A stretch of DNA of 64,000 bases from CAZPAV01 sp964584755 (GTDB lineage Bacteria; Actinomycetota; Acidimicrobiia; Spongiisociales; UBA5794). The position numbers and the translations under genes are program-made. Shown here in pieces: positions 39,444 to 47,990 of the stretch. The notes under the pieces are model-generated. The model was given only the letters and a program-made list of their open reading frames with translations, ran no database searches and was not told the DNA's origin. Location of the stretch: positions 1-64,000 of the forward strand of contig CAZPAV010000006.1 of the NCBI GenBank assembly GCA_964584755.1, given 5' to 3'. Position 1 is the stretch's first letter; each line of letters starts with the position of its first letter.

Positions 39444-40936
39444 GGCACGACGACCTCCATGCCGGCGTCGAGGTCCGTTCCGGTCAGTTCCACCAGACCG
39501 TCGGCGTAGAGGCCGGGCTCGACCCCGACGAGGTGTGTTCGGTTCGGCCCGTCGATCACCTCGACCGCGTACCCGCCCTCGGCGAGGGCGAGGAGGGCGG
39601 TGACCGGGGCGGCGAGTACCCCGTCGGCGCGGTCGGTGACGATGTCGACGTCGACGGGGGCCTCGTCGAGTCCGGCGCCCGCCGTGGGGTCGTCGAGGGT
39701 GATCTCGAGCTCGAAGACGCTGCTGCCGTCCGGACGGGGGACCGCCACGGCACCGCGGTCGGTCACGGTCCCGGGGACGTCCGTCCCGTCGGGGAGCTCG
39801 ACGGTGACCGCGTCGCCGACGGCGACGAGATCCTGATCCGCCGCGTCGAGCTCGGCGGTGACGAGCGTCGTCGCCGTCGAGACCTCGAGGACGGGGAGAC
39901 CGTCACGGGCGACGGCGCCCACGGCGACGGCCCGGGCGGCGACGCGCAGCGAGTCGGGCCGGAAGACGACCTCACCGAGGTCGACGACCCCGTCGGCCGG
40001 GGCGCCGGAGGCCGTCTGCCAGGCGACGACCGCCGCCCGGGTCCGGGCGTCGAAGACGCCGTCCACCGGTCCGGGGTCGAACCCGAACGCGACGAGGTTC
40101 TCCTCGAGCTGGCGGACGTCGGGACCCGGCGTCGTTCCGGTGGCCAGGCTGCGCCACGCCGGGATCGGGCCGGCGAGGAGCACCACCGGCTCCTCGTCGA
40201 TCCGGTAGAGGAGGTCGCCGGGGACGAGGACGGTTCCCTCCTCGGGGAGGGCCGTGATCGTGCCCTGGGGGCTGGCGTTCGCGACGAGGACCGGCTCACC
40301 CCCCTGCACGGGCGTACCCCGCCTCACGAGCACCTCGGCGACGACGAGCGGATCCTCGTGGAAGAGGACGTCCCCCAGACGGACCACGCCGGTGTCGTCG
40401 ACTCCGAGGTCCTCCTGCCACCGCTCGACCATGCGGCGGGTCGCCGCGGTGAAATCCTCGTCGACGGTCACCTCGCCGTCCGGGTCGTACCCGAGCGCGA
40501 CGAGGGCCGTCTCGAGTTGCCTCACGTCGGGGCCGTCGGCGCTACGGGTGCTCAGGGTGCGATGGCTCGGGAGCTCGCCGGCGAGGAGGACGACGGGACG
40601 GTCGTCGACCCGGTAGACCACGTCACCGGAGTGGAGGACGTCTCCCGCCACGGGAGCGCTCGTCACCGTGCCCGTCGCCCATCCGGTGAGGGTGTCCCGA
40701 TCGGGGCCGATCCGGACGAGCACCGGGTCGTCGGAGGTGAAACCGAGCGTGCCGTCGATCGTCTTCGTGGCGACGAGGTCGGTCCGGACGATCCGGGCCC
40801 GGTGGAGGCCGGGAGCGGCGGTGTCGGGGCTCGACCCGTCCTGCCGGCGGACCACGCCGAACCCGAGGCCGGCGACGACGATCGCGCCGAGGAGCACCGT
40901 CACCGCCACGACGGTGCGCCTGCCGCCGACCGCCAT
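39440..40936 (-). CDS. Adaptor protein with two peptidoglycan-binding domains
   Basis: 498 aa. N-terminal TM anchor (residues 8-28). Two PG_binding_1 domains: 'VRQLETALVALGYDPDGEVT' and 'VRQLEENLVAFGFDPGPVDG'. Beta-rich segments of an HlyD/RND-adaptor type follow the second one ('AVTVELPDGTDVPGTVTDRG'). It probably links the MacB-like permease to the wall, replacing the Gram-negative outer-membrane link. The arrangement lipoprotein, PG-binding adaptor, ATPase, permease is common in actinomycetes. ATG at 40936 overlaps the lipoprotein stop. Confidence 0.85.
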   Translation of the reverse strand: MAVGGRRTVVAVTVLLGAIVVAGLGFGVVRRQDGSSPDTAAPGLHRARIVRTDLVATKTIDGTLGFTSDDPVLVRIGPDRDTLTGWATGTVTSAPVAGDVLHSGDVVYRVDDRPVVLLAGELPSHRTLSTRSADGPDVRQLETALVALGYDPDGEVTVDEDFTAATRRMVERWQEDLGVDDTGVVRLGDVLFHEDPLVVAEVLVRRGTPVQGGEPVLVANASPQGTITALPEEGTVLVPGDLLYRIDEEPVVLLAGPIPAWRSLATGTTPGPDVRQLEENLVAFGFDPGPVDGVFDARTRAAVVAWQTASGAPADGVVDLGEVVFRPDSLRVAARAVAVGAVARDGLPVLEVSTATTLVTAELDAADQDLVAVGDAVTVELPDGTDVPGTVTDRGAVAVPRPDGSSVFELEITLDDPTAGAGLDEAPVDVDIVTDRADGVLAAPVTALLALAEGGYAVEVIDGPNRTHLVGVEPGLYADGLVELTGTDLDAGMEVVVP

Positions 40937-41544
40937 CAGCCCCCTCCTCCACGGCCGGGACCGCCCCGGCCCCGTGGCGGCGCTCCCGGGAAGCCGTGGG
41001 CGGTGAAGACGTCCTGACAGACGTCGAGGGCCGCCTGGAACGCCGGATCGTTGCGATCGATCTCCCCGAAGGGGCCGCTGCCGCCGGGTCCGAGCTGCGA
41101 GAAGTCCGGATCGGGGAGGTCGTATCCATGGTCACGCATGCAGGCGGCGAACTCGACGAGCGTGTCCTCGATCTCCGTCCGGTCGATGCGGTCGAGACCG
41201 AAGGACGTCCCCTCGAGGAGGGGAACGCAGGCGTCGAACGCGGTGCGCAGCACGTCCCGGTCCACGTCGCCGAGGACGTCGCGGGGGAGACGGCCGCCGA
41301 AGATCCGCACGTTCCCCTGGGCGTCGACGGTCGGGTCGGGGAAGGCGGTGACCCCCTCGTCGCGCATGCACTGGGCGAAGGCCAGGGCCGCCTCCTCGTC
41401 GCTGCGGACGGTGTCGGCGGCGGTGGTCGTGGTCTCCTCGGAGAGGGACGCCACGCCCGATCCGTCGTCGCGGCCACCGCCACAGGCGGCGAGGACGAGC
41501 GCGAGGACGACGGCGACGACGCCGGTGCGTCCGATGCCGGTCAT
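40936..41544 (-). CDS. Lipoprotein of the MacB-like operon
   Basis: 202 aa. Signal 'VVAVVLALVLAACGGG' with lipobox Cys; then a Thr/Ser linker, and two similar modules each containing 'FAQCMRDEGVTAFPDPT' or 'FAACMRDHGYDLPDPDF' followed by a second Cys (in 'DACVPLL' and 'DVCQDVF'). The repeated Cys pairs suggest two small disulfide domains of the kind found beside actinobacterial MacB operons. The C-terminus is Gly/Arg-rich. It is first in the operon and divergent from the two-component system, which may control it. Confidence 0.82.
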   Translation of the reverse strand: MTGIGRTGVVAVVLALVLAACGGGRDDGSGVASLSEETTTTAADTVRSDEEAALAFAQCMRDEGVTAFPDPTVDAQGNVRIFGGRLPRDVLGDVDRDVLRTAFDACVPLLEGTSFGLDRIDRTEIEDTLVEFAACMRDHGYDLPDPDFSQLGPGGSGPFGEIDRNDPAFQAALDVCQDVFTAHGFPGAPPRGRGGPGRGGGG

Positions 41545-41716
41545 GGACGTGCTCCTCTCGCCGGCGGGCGTGGTCCTCCGCGTGCCGGGCCGGGCGTGGT
41601 CGCCGAGCCGGCGACGTCGGGACGCGATGCCGAGGGTACCGGGCAGGTCGTCATCCTCCCATCACCGCATGCGGGGGTGAGGCTCCGGTGAGACGGAGGT
41701 GAGGAACCGCTGAGAA

Positions 41717-41757
41717 TCTCTCAGGAGGGTCTCAGGTGGGGTTCACACGCTTCTCAA
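41717..41757 (+). promoter_or_regulatory. Direct-repeat sites for the response regulator (own promoter)
   Basis: TCTCA occurs at 41719, 41730 and 41752, i.e. spaced 11 and 22 bp, with a weaker GTTCA at 41741 filling the register. OmpR-family regulators bind direct repeats with this helical spacing. They end just upstream of TATCGT (41768-41773), which stands 6 nt before the regulator's ATG. Confidence 0.6.
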
Positions 41758-41779
41758 GCTCCTCCCGTATCGTGGCGGC

Positions 41780-42469
41780 ATGGAGTCCTCGCCCCGCACG
41801 GTCCTCGTCGTCGAGGACGATCCCGGCGTCCGGGAGGCCCTCGAGCGCGTGCTCGCCTACGAGGGGTACCGGGTGGTCGTCGCCCGCGACGGGGCGGAGG
41901 CCCTGGAGCGGGTCGGTGACGACCACCCGGCCCTCGTCCTCCTGGACCTCATGATGCCCTTCGTGGACGGCCTCGAGTTCTGCCGGCGGCTGCGTGCCCG
42001 GGGGGACGACACCCCGATCCTCGTCCTCACCGCGCTCGGTGGCGTGAGCGACCGGGTGGCCGGACTCGACGCCGGCGCCGACGACTACATGGCGAAGCCG
42101 TTCGCGCTGGAGGAGCTGCTCGCCCGGGTCCGGGCCCTGCTGCGCCGCGCGGCGGGCACCGTCACCGAGGTGCTCCGCGTGGGCGACCTCGTCATGGACG
42201 TGGGGACGCGGATCGTGACTCGGGGCGGAGACGAGATCCGTCTCACGAAGACCGAGTTCGACCTGCTCGAGCTGCTCGTGCGCAACGCGGGGATCGTCGT
42301 GACCCGGGAGCGCATCTACGAGGAGATCTGGGGGATCGATTTCACGACCTCCTCGAACCCTCTCGAGGTGTACGTCGGGTATCTGCGCAGGAAGACCGAG
42401 CGCGACGGGCGCCCCCGGCTCATCCACACGGTCCGCGGCGTCGGGTACGTGGCGCGGGAGGGACCGTGA
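41780..42469 (+). CDS. OmpR-family response regulator
   Basis: 229 aa. Receiver domain with acidic pocket 'VVEDDPG', phospho-acceptor Asp in 'VLLDLMMPF' (about residue 55), Thr/Ser site 'VLTALGG' and Lys in 'YMAKPF'. C-terminal winged helix with 'IRLTKTEFDLLELLVRNAGI' and 'YVGYLRRKTE'. Closest in type to MprA/CutR/TcrA regulators of actinomycetes. Leaderless-type start. Partner kinase follows after a 22-nt gap. Likely autoregulated through the TCTCA repeats. Confidence 0.95.
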   Translation: MESSPRTVLVVEDDPGVREALERVLAYEGYRVVVARDGAEALERVGDDHPALVLLDLMMPFVDGLEFCRRLRARGDDTPILVLTALGGVSDRVAGLDAGADDYMAKPFALEELLARVRALLRRAAGTVTEVLRVGDLVMDVGTRIVTRGGDEIRLTKTEFDLLELLVRNAGIVVTRERIYEEIWGIDFTTSSNPLEVYVGYLRRKTERDGRPRLIHTVRGVGYVAREGP

Positions 42470-42491
42470 CCGACGGCGCGACGGTCCCGCC

Positions 42492-43826
42492 GTGAGGTTG
42501 CGAACCCGGCTCGCGCTCATCGCGGCCGTCGCCGTCGCCGTGGCGGTGGTCCTCGTGTCCACCGCGGCGTATCTCGGTGCCCGGCGTGAGCTGCGGGCGG
42601 AGGTGGACGCGAGTCTGCTGGAGCGGATGGAGCTCGTGCGGCGCGCCGCGGCGGACGTGCGACCCGCGCTGGGCCGGGAGTTCCCCGGGCGCCCCTTCCT
42701 CGGGCCGCCGGGGGGGCGCCCCACCTTCGACACCCTCTACTACCAGCTCGTCCCTCCCCAGGGACCGCCGCTGATCCCGCCGAACCAGGACGCCCTCCTC
42801 CCGGTGTTCCCCGTCGGGCCCGAACCCGAGCTGCGCGACGTGCTCGTCGACGACGTCCATCTCCGGCTCGTGGCGGCCCGGATCGACCCCTTCGGGATCG
42901 TCGAGATCGGTCGGCCGCTGGCGGAGACCGACGCCACGCTGGCCCGGTTGCGCATCGTGCTCCTCGGAGTGGGGATCGTGGGCACGGTCCTGGCGGGTCT
43001 CGCCGGCCTCCTCGTCGCCCGGGCCGCGCTCCGCCCCATCGACGACCTGGCGGGGGCGGCCGAGCGGGTCGCCGCCACCCAGGACCTCGAGGAGCGCATC
43101 GCGGTGGAGCGAGCCGACGAGGTGGGACGACTGGCGGCGAGCTTCAACACCATGCTGGCCGCCCTCGACGAGTCTCGAGATCAACAGCGTCGCCTCGTCC
43201 GGGACGCCGGCCACGAGCTCCGAACCCCCCTCACCGCCCTCCGGACGAACGTCGAGCTGCTCGCGCGCGCCGAGGACCTGGATGCGGAGGCCCGGCGCGA
43301 GCTCCTCGACGCGCTCGAGGACGAGGTCCTCGCCTTGAGCGACCTCGTCGCCGAGGTGATCGACCTCGCCTCGGATCGGTTCGTGCGGGAGCGAACGGTC
43401 GCGGTTCGCCTCGACGAGATCGTGGAGGAGGCGGTCCGCCGGTGGCGCCGCCGATCCGGTCGCACCATCGAGACGGCGACGCGGCCGGTCCTCGTCGAGG
43501 GCCGTCCGGCGGCGCTGCGGCGCGCCATCGACAACCTCCTCGACAACGCCGTCGCCTGGGGCCCGCCCGACGCGCCCATCGAGGTCTGCGTCGCCGACGG
43601 CGAGGTGACGGTCCGTGACCACGGACCCGGGATCGCTCCCGAGGACGCGTCGCGGATCTTCGATCGCTTCTACCGGGCCCCCGAGGCGCGTTCACGCACC
43701 GGTTCGGGTCTCGGACTCGCCATCGTGCGCCAGATCGTGCTCGAGCACGGTGGCACGGTCTCCGCCGGAGTCGCACCCGGGGGGGGAGCCGTCGTCGGCT
43801 TCCAGCTGCCGACCCTTCACGGGTGA
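42492..43826 (+). CDS. Sensor histidine kinase
   Basis: 444 aa. TM1 at about residues 7-27, extracytoplasmic sensor of about 130 residues rich in Pro ('PPGGRPTFDTLYYQLVPPQG'), TM2 at about 155-178, HAMP, dimerisation helix with phospho-His in 'DAGHELRTPLTALRTN' (about residue 240), then an ATPase domain with N-box 'RAIDNLLDNAVAWG', G1 'VRDHGPGI' and G2 'GSGLGLAI'. It phosphorylates the regulator encoded just upstream. The signal is unknown. Start GTG 42492. Confidence 0.95.
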   Translation: MRLRTRLALIAAVAVAVAVVLVSTAAYLGARRELRAEVDASLLERMELVRRAAADVRPALGREFPGRPFLGPPGGRPTFDTLYYQLVPPQGPPLIPPNQDALLPVFPVGPEPELRDVLVDDVHLRLVAARIDPFGIVEIGRPLAETDATLARLRIVLLGVGIVGTVLAGLAGLLVARAALRPIDDLAGAAERVAATQDLEERIAVERADEVGRLAASFNTMLAALDESRDQQRRLVRDAGHELRTPLTALRTNVELLARAEDLDAEARRELLDALEDEVLALSDLVAEVIDLASDRFVRERTVAVRLDEIVEEAVRRWRRRSGRTIETATRPVLVEGRPAALRRAIDNLLDNAVAWGPPDAPIEVCVADGEVTVRDHGPGIAPEDASRIFDRFYRAPEARSRTGSGLGLAIVRQIVLEHGGTVSAGVAPGGGAVVGFQLPTLHG

Positions 43827-43831
43827 GGCGA

Positions 43832-43860
43832 CTCTCACCGGGTTCTCAGCTCCGCTTCAC
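43832..43860 (+). promoter_or_regulatory. Direct-repeat sites before the secreted repeat protein
   Basis: TCTCA at 43833 and 43844 and CTTCA at 43855, each exactly 11 bp apart, matching the repeats ahead of the response regulator. This points to the downstream gene as a target of the two-component system. Confidence 0.6.
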
Positions 43861-43919
43861 CTCGCCCTGACGTGCCGCGCCGATGCTGGACGGCAGCGAT
43901 GGCGACAGGAAGGAGAATC

Positions 43920-44591
43920 ATGAAGAGGCTCATCGCATCGCTCCTCGCCGCAGGTGTCCTCGTGGGAGGCGCCGCCACCACGGCGTTCCTCACCGGGACG
44001 ACGTACGCCCTGGCCGAGGAGTCGACGACCGGGACCGTCTCCGCCGACGCCCCGCGGCGCCCCGGGGCGCTCCTCGACGAGGTGCTCGGAGGTCTCGTCA
44101 CCGACGGCGTGATCACCGACGAGCAACGACAGGCGATCGAGGATGCCATGGGGGCGAGGATCGAGGAGATCCGGGCGGCGCACCCCGGCTTCCCCGGTGG
44201 GCGTCACCGCGGCCCCCGCGTGCCCGGCGGGTTCCTCGACGACGGCGTGATCACCGCCGACGAGATCGCCCAGCTCCCCGAGGGGCACCCCTTCCGTCAG
44301 GGGAAGGGGCCGGCGGCGCAGTTCCTCGACGACGGACAGATCACCGCGGAGGAGCTGCAGCAGATGGGTGAGCTCGTGCGGGAGCAGCGGGACCTCGTCC
44401 GGGAGTTCCTCGCGGACGACGTCATCACCGCCGACGAGCTGGCGCAGCTCGCCGAGTGGAACGTACTGCGGGACCCCGACGGACCCGCCGCGCGCTTCCT
44501 CGAGGACGGCCAGATCACGCGGGAGGAGCTCATGCAGCTTCGTTCCCCGCGACCCGGCCTTCGTCCCCCGCTCCGGGGTGCCGGCGGCTGA
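43920..44591 (+). CDS. Secreted protein with 'DGxIT' repeats
   Basis: 223 aa. Signal peptide at residues 1-35 (KRLIASLLAAGVLVGGAATT). The mature part carries five copies of a short acidic repeat: 'LVTDGVITDEQRQAI', 'FLDDGVITADEIAQL', 'FLDDGQITAEELQQM', 'FLADDVITADELAQL' and 'FLEDGQITREELMQL', separated by Pro/Gly or charged linkers. Each resembles half of an EF-hand (acidic loop then helix), so metal binding is possible, but canonical loop residues are incomplete. It follows the kinase gene, has an AGGAAGGAG site, matching regulatory repeats upstream and a strong terminator downstream. Confidence 0.8.
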   Translation: MKRLIASLLAAGVLVGGAATTAFLTGTTYALAEESTTGTVSADAPRRPGALLDEVLGGLVTDGVITDEQRQAIEDAMGARIEEIRAAHPGFPGGRHRGPRVPGGFLDDGVITADEIAQLPEGHPFRQGKGPAAQFLDDGQITAEELQQMGELVREQRDLVREFLADDVITADELAQLAEWNVLRDPDGPAARFLEDGQITREELMQLRSPRPGLRPPLRGAGG

Positions 44592-44609
44592 GGTCGATCC
44601 GCCTCCTCC

Positions 44610-44644
44610 CGGGCCCCGCGTTCCGTTCTCGGGCGCGGGGCCCG
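44610..44644 (+). terminator. Terminator-like hairpin after the repeat-protein gene
   Basis: CGGGCCCCGCG pairs perfectly with CGCGGGGCCCG (11 bp) over a 13-nt loop, 18 nt after the stop. Confidence 0.6.
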
Positions 44645-44724
44645 GCCGCGTCCCGGCGGCGGCGACGCCCCGCGTCACGGGGCGGCCGGAGAGGCGCCCG
44701 CCGGCGCCGGGTAGGGTGGCGGCG

Positions 44725-46134
44725 ATGGAGGCCCGCGAGCTCCTCGGCGCCGTCTTCGCGGCGGGGGTGGCCGCCGTCGAGCCGGCCGCGGCGGTACGGC
44801 GGGCGGTGCGGGTCGTCGACGGGGTGCTCGTGGCGGGGGACCTGCGGTTCCCGCTCCAGGGCCCCGGCCGGATCGTCGTGATCGGGTTCGGGAAGGCCGC
44901 GGTGCCGATGGCGTGGGGGCTCGTCTCCCGGCTCCCTCCGGGCCGTGCGGAGGGGATCCTCGCCGCGCCGGAGGCGCGGGCGGCTCCCTTCCCGGTGATC
45001 GCCGCCGGCCATCCCCTCCCGGACGAGGGGAGCGTTCGCGCCGGGCGTGAGGCGCTGCGGCTCGCCGCGGCCGCTCGCGCCGAGGACCTCGTCGTCGTCC
45101 TCGTCTCCGGCGGGGGATCGGCGCTCCTCGAGGTCCCCGTCGCGGGCGTCACCCTCGAGGACCTCGCCGCCACGACCGAGGCCCTGTCGCGCGCCGGGGC
45201 CGACATCACCGCGCTGAACACCGTCCGCAAGCACCTCTCGGAGGTGAAGGGGGGGCGGCTGGGCCGGGCGGCGCGCCGGGCACGGATGCTGACGCTCGTC
45301 GTCTCCGACGTGGTCGGTGACCCGCTGGAGGTGATCGCCTCGGGACCGACCGTCCCCGACGCGACGACCCCGGGCGACGCGTTGCGGGTACTCGAGCGCC
45401 ACGGACTCCGGGAGCGCGTCCCGGGTGCCGTCCTCGCCGCGCTCGAGGCGGCGGCACGGCGTCGGGACGGGGAGAGCGGCGCGGGACATCCCCGCCAGGT
45501 GGTGCGTGTGGTGGCGAACGGCGCGCGTGCGGCGGAGGCGGCCGTCGCGGCGGCGCGTCGACGCGGGATGGCCGCCGAGGTCGTCACCACCCGGCTCGTC
45601 GGCGAGGCCCGTGTCCGCGGCGTCGCCGCGGTACGGACCCGGCGACCGGGCGATCCGCTGCTCGTGTTCGCCGGAGAGACGACGGTCACCGTTCACGGTC
45701 GGGGCCGGGGCGGACGCAACCAGGAGGCGGCCCTCGCCGCCGCGGCGGAGATCGCCGAGAGCGACGTCGTCTTCCTCGCCGCCGGCACGGACGGGATCGA
45801 CGGACCCACCGAGGCGGCCGGGGCGGTCGTCGACGGGACGACGATCCGGCGCGGCCGTGCGCTGGGGCTCGATGCGGACGACCACCTGTCCCGCAACGAC
45901 GCCCATGCCTTCCTCGCCGCCACCGGTGACCTGCTCGTGACCGGGCCCACCGGCACGAACGTGGGGGACCTCTGGCTCGTCCTGCGGGAGGGCCGCCTCC
46001 TCAGCGTCCGATCCGGTCGAGGAGACGCCACCAGCGCGCCCCGACGGGGAGGAACCACGGAGAGCCCCGGTGGTACCAACGGGTCGGGTGGGAGATCTCG
46101 GCGAAGGGGCTCGTCGCCGCCGTTCCCGCGATGA
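44725..46134 (+). CDS. Glycerate 2-kinase (MOFRL/GckA family)
   Basis: 469 aa. 'VVIGFGKAAVPMAWGL', 'AGHPLPDEGS', 'VLVSGGGSALLEVP', 'ALNTVRKHLSEVKGG' and the MOFRL domain with 'GGRNQEAALAAA' and 'AGTDGIDGPTEAAGA' are all family hallmarks. It makes 2-phosphoglycerate from glycerate and ATP. The normal C-terminus should end near 'GTNVGDLWLVL'; a further ~45 low-complexity residues run antisense through the end of the FAD oxidase gene (134-nt overlap), so the stop may have been lost. Start ATG has TAGGGT 7 nt upstream: leaderless type. Confidence 0.9.
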   Translation: MEARELLGAVFAAGVAAVEPAAAVRRAVRVVDGVLVAGDLRFPLQGPGRIVVIGFGKAAVPMAWGLVSRLPPGRAEGILAAPEARAAPFPVIAAGHPLPDEGSVRAGREALRLAAAARAEDLVVVLVSGGGSALLEVPVAGVTLEDLAATTEALSRAGADITALNTVRKHLSEVKGGRLGRAARRARMLTLVVSDVVGDPLEVIASGPTVPDATTPGDALRVLERHGLRERVPGAVLAALEAAARRRDGESGAGHPRQVVRVVANGARAAEAAVAAARRRGMAAEVVTTRLVGEARVRGVAAVRTRRPGDPLLVFAGETTVTVHGRGRGGRNQEAALAAAAEIAESDVVFLAAGTDGIDGPTEAAGAVVDGTTIRRGRALGLDADDHLSRNDAHAFLAATGDLLVTGPTGTNVGDLWLVLREGRLLSVRSGRGDATSAPRRGGTTESPGGTNGSGGRSRRRGSSPPFPR

Positions 46135-47272
46135 GCCGGGCCACGTCACGACCGAGGACGAAGGACAGCCCCACGCCGTGTCCGCCGTAGCCGAGGGCGT
46201 ACCAGATCCCGTCGATCCGTCCGATGTGGGGGAGGAGATCGAATGTCGCCCCGAGCCGGCCTCCCCAGCTGTGGGTGATGGCGACTCCCTCGAGCTGCGG
46301 GAAGACCCCGATCATCGTCCTGCGCAGGGCCGCCGCGTTCTCCACCAGGTCGAGGGAGGGGGAGAGGTCCTGGCGGCCACCGAAGAGCAGCCGGTCGTCG
46401 GCGCTCCGCCGGAAGTAGTTGAGGAGCCGACGGGAGGTCCACATGACCCGGCGTCCGGGCACGAGCCGCTCGGCGAGGTCGGCGGGGAGCGGCTCGGTGG
46501 CGATCATGTACGAGCCGATGGGGACGACGCGCCGACCCAGGCCGGGTGGGACGTCGGCGGTGTAGCCGTTCGTGGCGACGAGCACGTCCCGTGCCGCGAC
46601 GGTCCCCCGGGTCGATCCGACGCGATACCCGGTCCGGGTGGGCACGATGTCGGTGACCCGGGCGTGCTCGACGAGGGGCACGCCCCGACGGGCCACGGCG
46701 GCGGCGAGACCGTAGACGAGCTTCGCCGGGTGGACCGCGGCGCCGGCGTCGTCGAGGAGGGCGCACGCGTAGGCGTCGCTTCCCACCACCCGGCGCATCT
46801 CCTCCGGCGGCACGGGTCGCGTCACGAAGCCGAGCTCCTCCTCGAGCCAGCGTGACTCCGCGGCGAGCCGGGCCAGGTCACGCCGCCGGTACGCCAGCTC
46901 GGCCGCGCCGACCCGGGCGAAGTCGCAGTCGAAGCCCTCGGCCCGGGCGGTCTCCTCGACGAGGTCGATCGCCTCCAGCGAGGCATCCCACAGACGGCGG
47001 CCCAGCTCGGGTCCGTGACGGCGGAAGAGCGTCGTCGTGGCGGCCTTGAGACCGTAGTTGATCTGGCCGCCGTTGCGGCTGCTGGCGCCGGCGCCGACCG
47101 TCTCGGCGTCGAGGACGGCGACGGAGCGACCCGCCGCGGCGAGCTCCCGGGCGGCGACGAGGCCGGTGTACCCGGCGCCGACGACGAGGACCTCCACGGA
47201 GGACGGGAGGGAGGCGGTCGGAAGGTCCGTGGGACGCGGGAAGTCGTCGGTCCAGAAGGGTCGCGTCTCCAT
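46001..47272 (-). CDS. FAD-dependent amine oxidase, PuuB-like (DAO family)
   Basis: 423 aa glycine/D-amino-acid-oxidase-type flavoprotein. Dinucleotide motif 'VLVVGAGYTGLVAARELA' near residue 30, 'GAGASSRNGGQINYGLK' typical of gamma-glutamylputrescine oxidases, and C-terminal 'GIWYALGYGGHGVGLSFVLGRDVA'. It probably oxidises an amine such as a glutamylated polyamine, giving aldehyde, ammonia and peroxide. A Pot-type transporter and an aldehyde dehydrogenase lie downstream in the region. ATG at 47272; TAGGCT lies 9 nt before it. Confidence 0.85.
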   Translation of the reverse strand: METRPFWTDDFPRPTDLPTASLPSSVEVLVVGAGYTGLVAARELAAAGRSVAVLDAETVGAGASSRNGGQINYGLKAATTTLFRRHGPELGRRLWDASLEAIDLVEETARAEGFDCDFARVGAAELAYRRRDLARLAAESRWLEEELGFVTRPVPPEEMRRVVGSDAYACALLDDAGAAVHPAKLVYGLAAAVARRGVPLVEHARVTDIVPTRTGYRVGSTRGTVAARDVLVATNGYTADVPPGLGRRVVPIGSYMIATEPLPADLAERLVPGRRVMWTSRRLLNYFRRSADDRLLFGGRQDLSPSLDLVENAAALRRTMIGVFPQLEGVAITHSWGGRLGATFDLLPHIGRIDGIWYALGYGGHGVGLSFVLGRDVARLIAGTAATSPFAEISHPTRWYHRGSPWFLPVGARWWRLLDRIGR

Positions 47273-47424
47273 GGGCGCGCCAGCCTAGGAGGGAGCCGAG
47301 GGCGCGGGATCCTGGGCCGTGCCGCCTCCTCGCCGTCCGCGGCGATCTCCGCGCCGAGCGGCCACGCCGGTGCCGGTTCGCCCCGGCCGGACGTCCCGGC
47401 GCGGCCCCGTGGCGACGGCGGCCG

Positions 47425-47883
47425 TCACCTCCGGGGTGCGCCCCAGGTGAGCCGCCGCCAGCGGAGCCGGTTCACGCTCTCCCGGCCGCCGTCGGTGGGT
47501 GTCGGGACGGTGCTGAGCACGAGATCCCGGGTGCCGTCCTCGTTTGCGATCCAGGCGATGCGCCGCACCTCGTCGGTCCCGACCCAGTTCGGCAGGAGGC
47601 TGAGCTCGACGTGATGGACGACCTCGTCGCCCTGGACGGTGTAGTGCCCGGTGTAGGTGAGATACCCGGCGGCCACGGCGGCCCGGATGGGTGCCGGGGC
47701 GGCGCTGAGCGTCCGGGTGGGGACGTGCTCGCGGTCCGGGTCCATGAGGGCGGCCCACATCATGCCGTCCGCCGTGTAGGTGAGGCGTCCCACGGCCCGC
47801 CCCTTCCAGGGGTGGACGCTGCGGCGTCCCGCCACCGAGAAGGTCCACTCGACGAGCTCCCAGGTGCCGATGATCTCCTCCAC
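47425..47883 (-). CDS. Lipocalin-like domain protein
   Basis: 152 aa, one lipocalin-like (Lipocalin_5 type) barrel: opening 'IIGTWELVEWTFSVAGRRSV', then 'GRLTYTADGMMWAALMDPDR', 'YLTYTGHYTVQGDEVVHHVE' and the closing strands. Proteins of this type are of unknown function and occur singly in many bacteria. The GTG at 47883 starts right at the domain; TACGCT lies 9 nt upstream, again a near-leaderless arrangement. It follows the polyamine-transport operon after a 108-nt gap. Confidence 0.8.
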   Translation of the reverse strand: MEEIIGTWELVEWTFSVAGRRSVHPWKGRAVGRLTYTADGMMWAALMDPDREHVPTRTLSAAPAPIRAAVAAGYLTYTGHYTVQGDEVVHHVELSLLPNWVGTDEVRRIAWIANEDGTRDLVLSTVPTPTDGGRESVNRLRWRRLTWGAPRR

Positions 47884-47990
47884 GGTTCCCGGAGCGTAGC
47901 GAGGCGCGCACCGATGCGATCCGCGCGCCGCCGGCACGGTGGGTCACCTCCCGGAGCGACCCACCGCGTCTCGGCCGCGTCGACCGCCGC

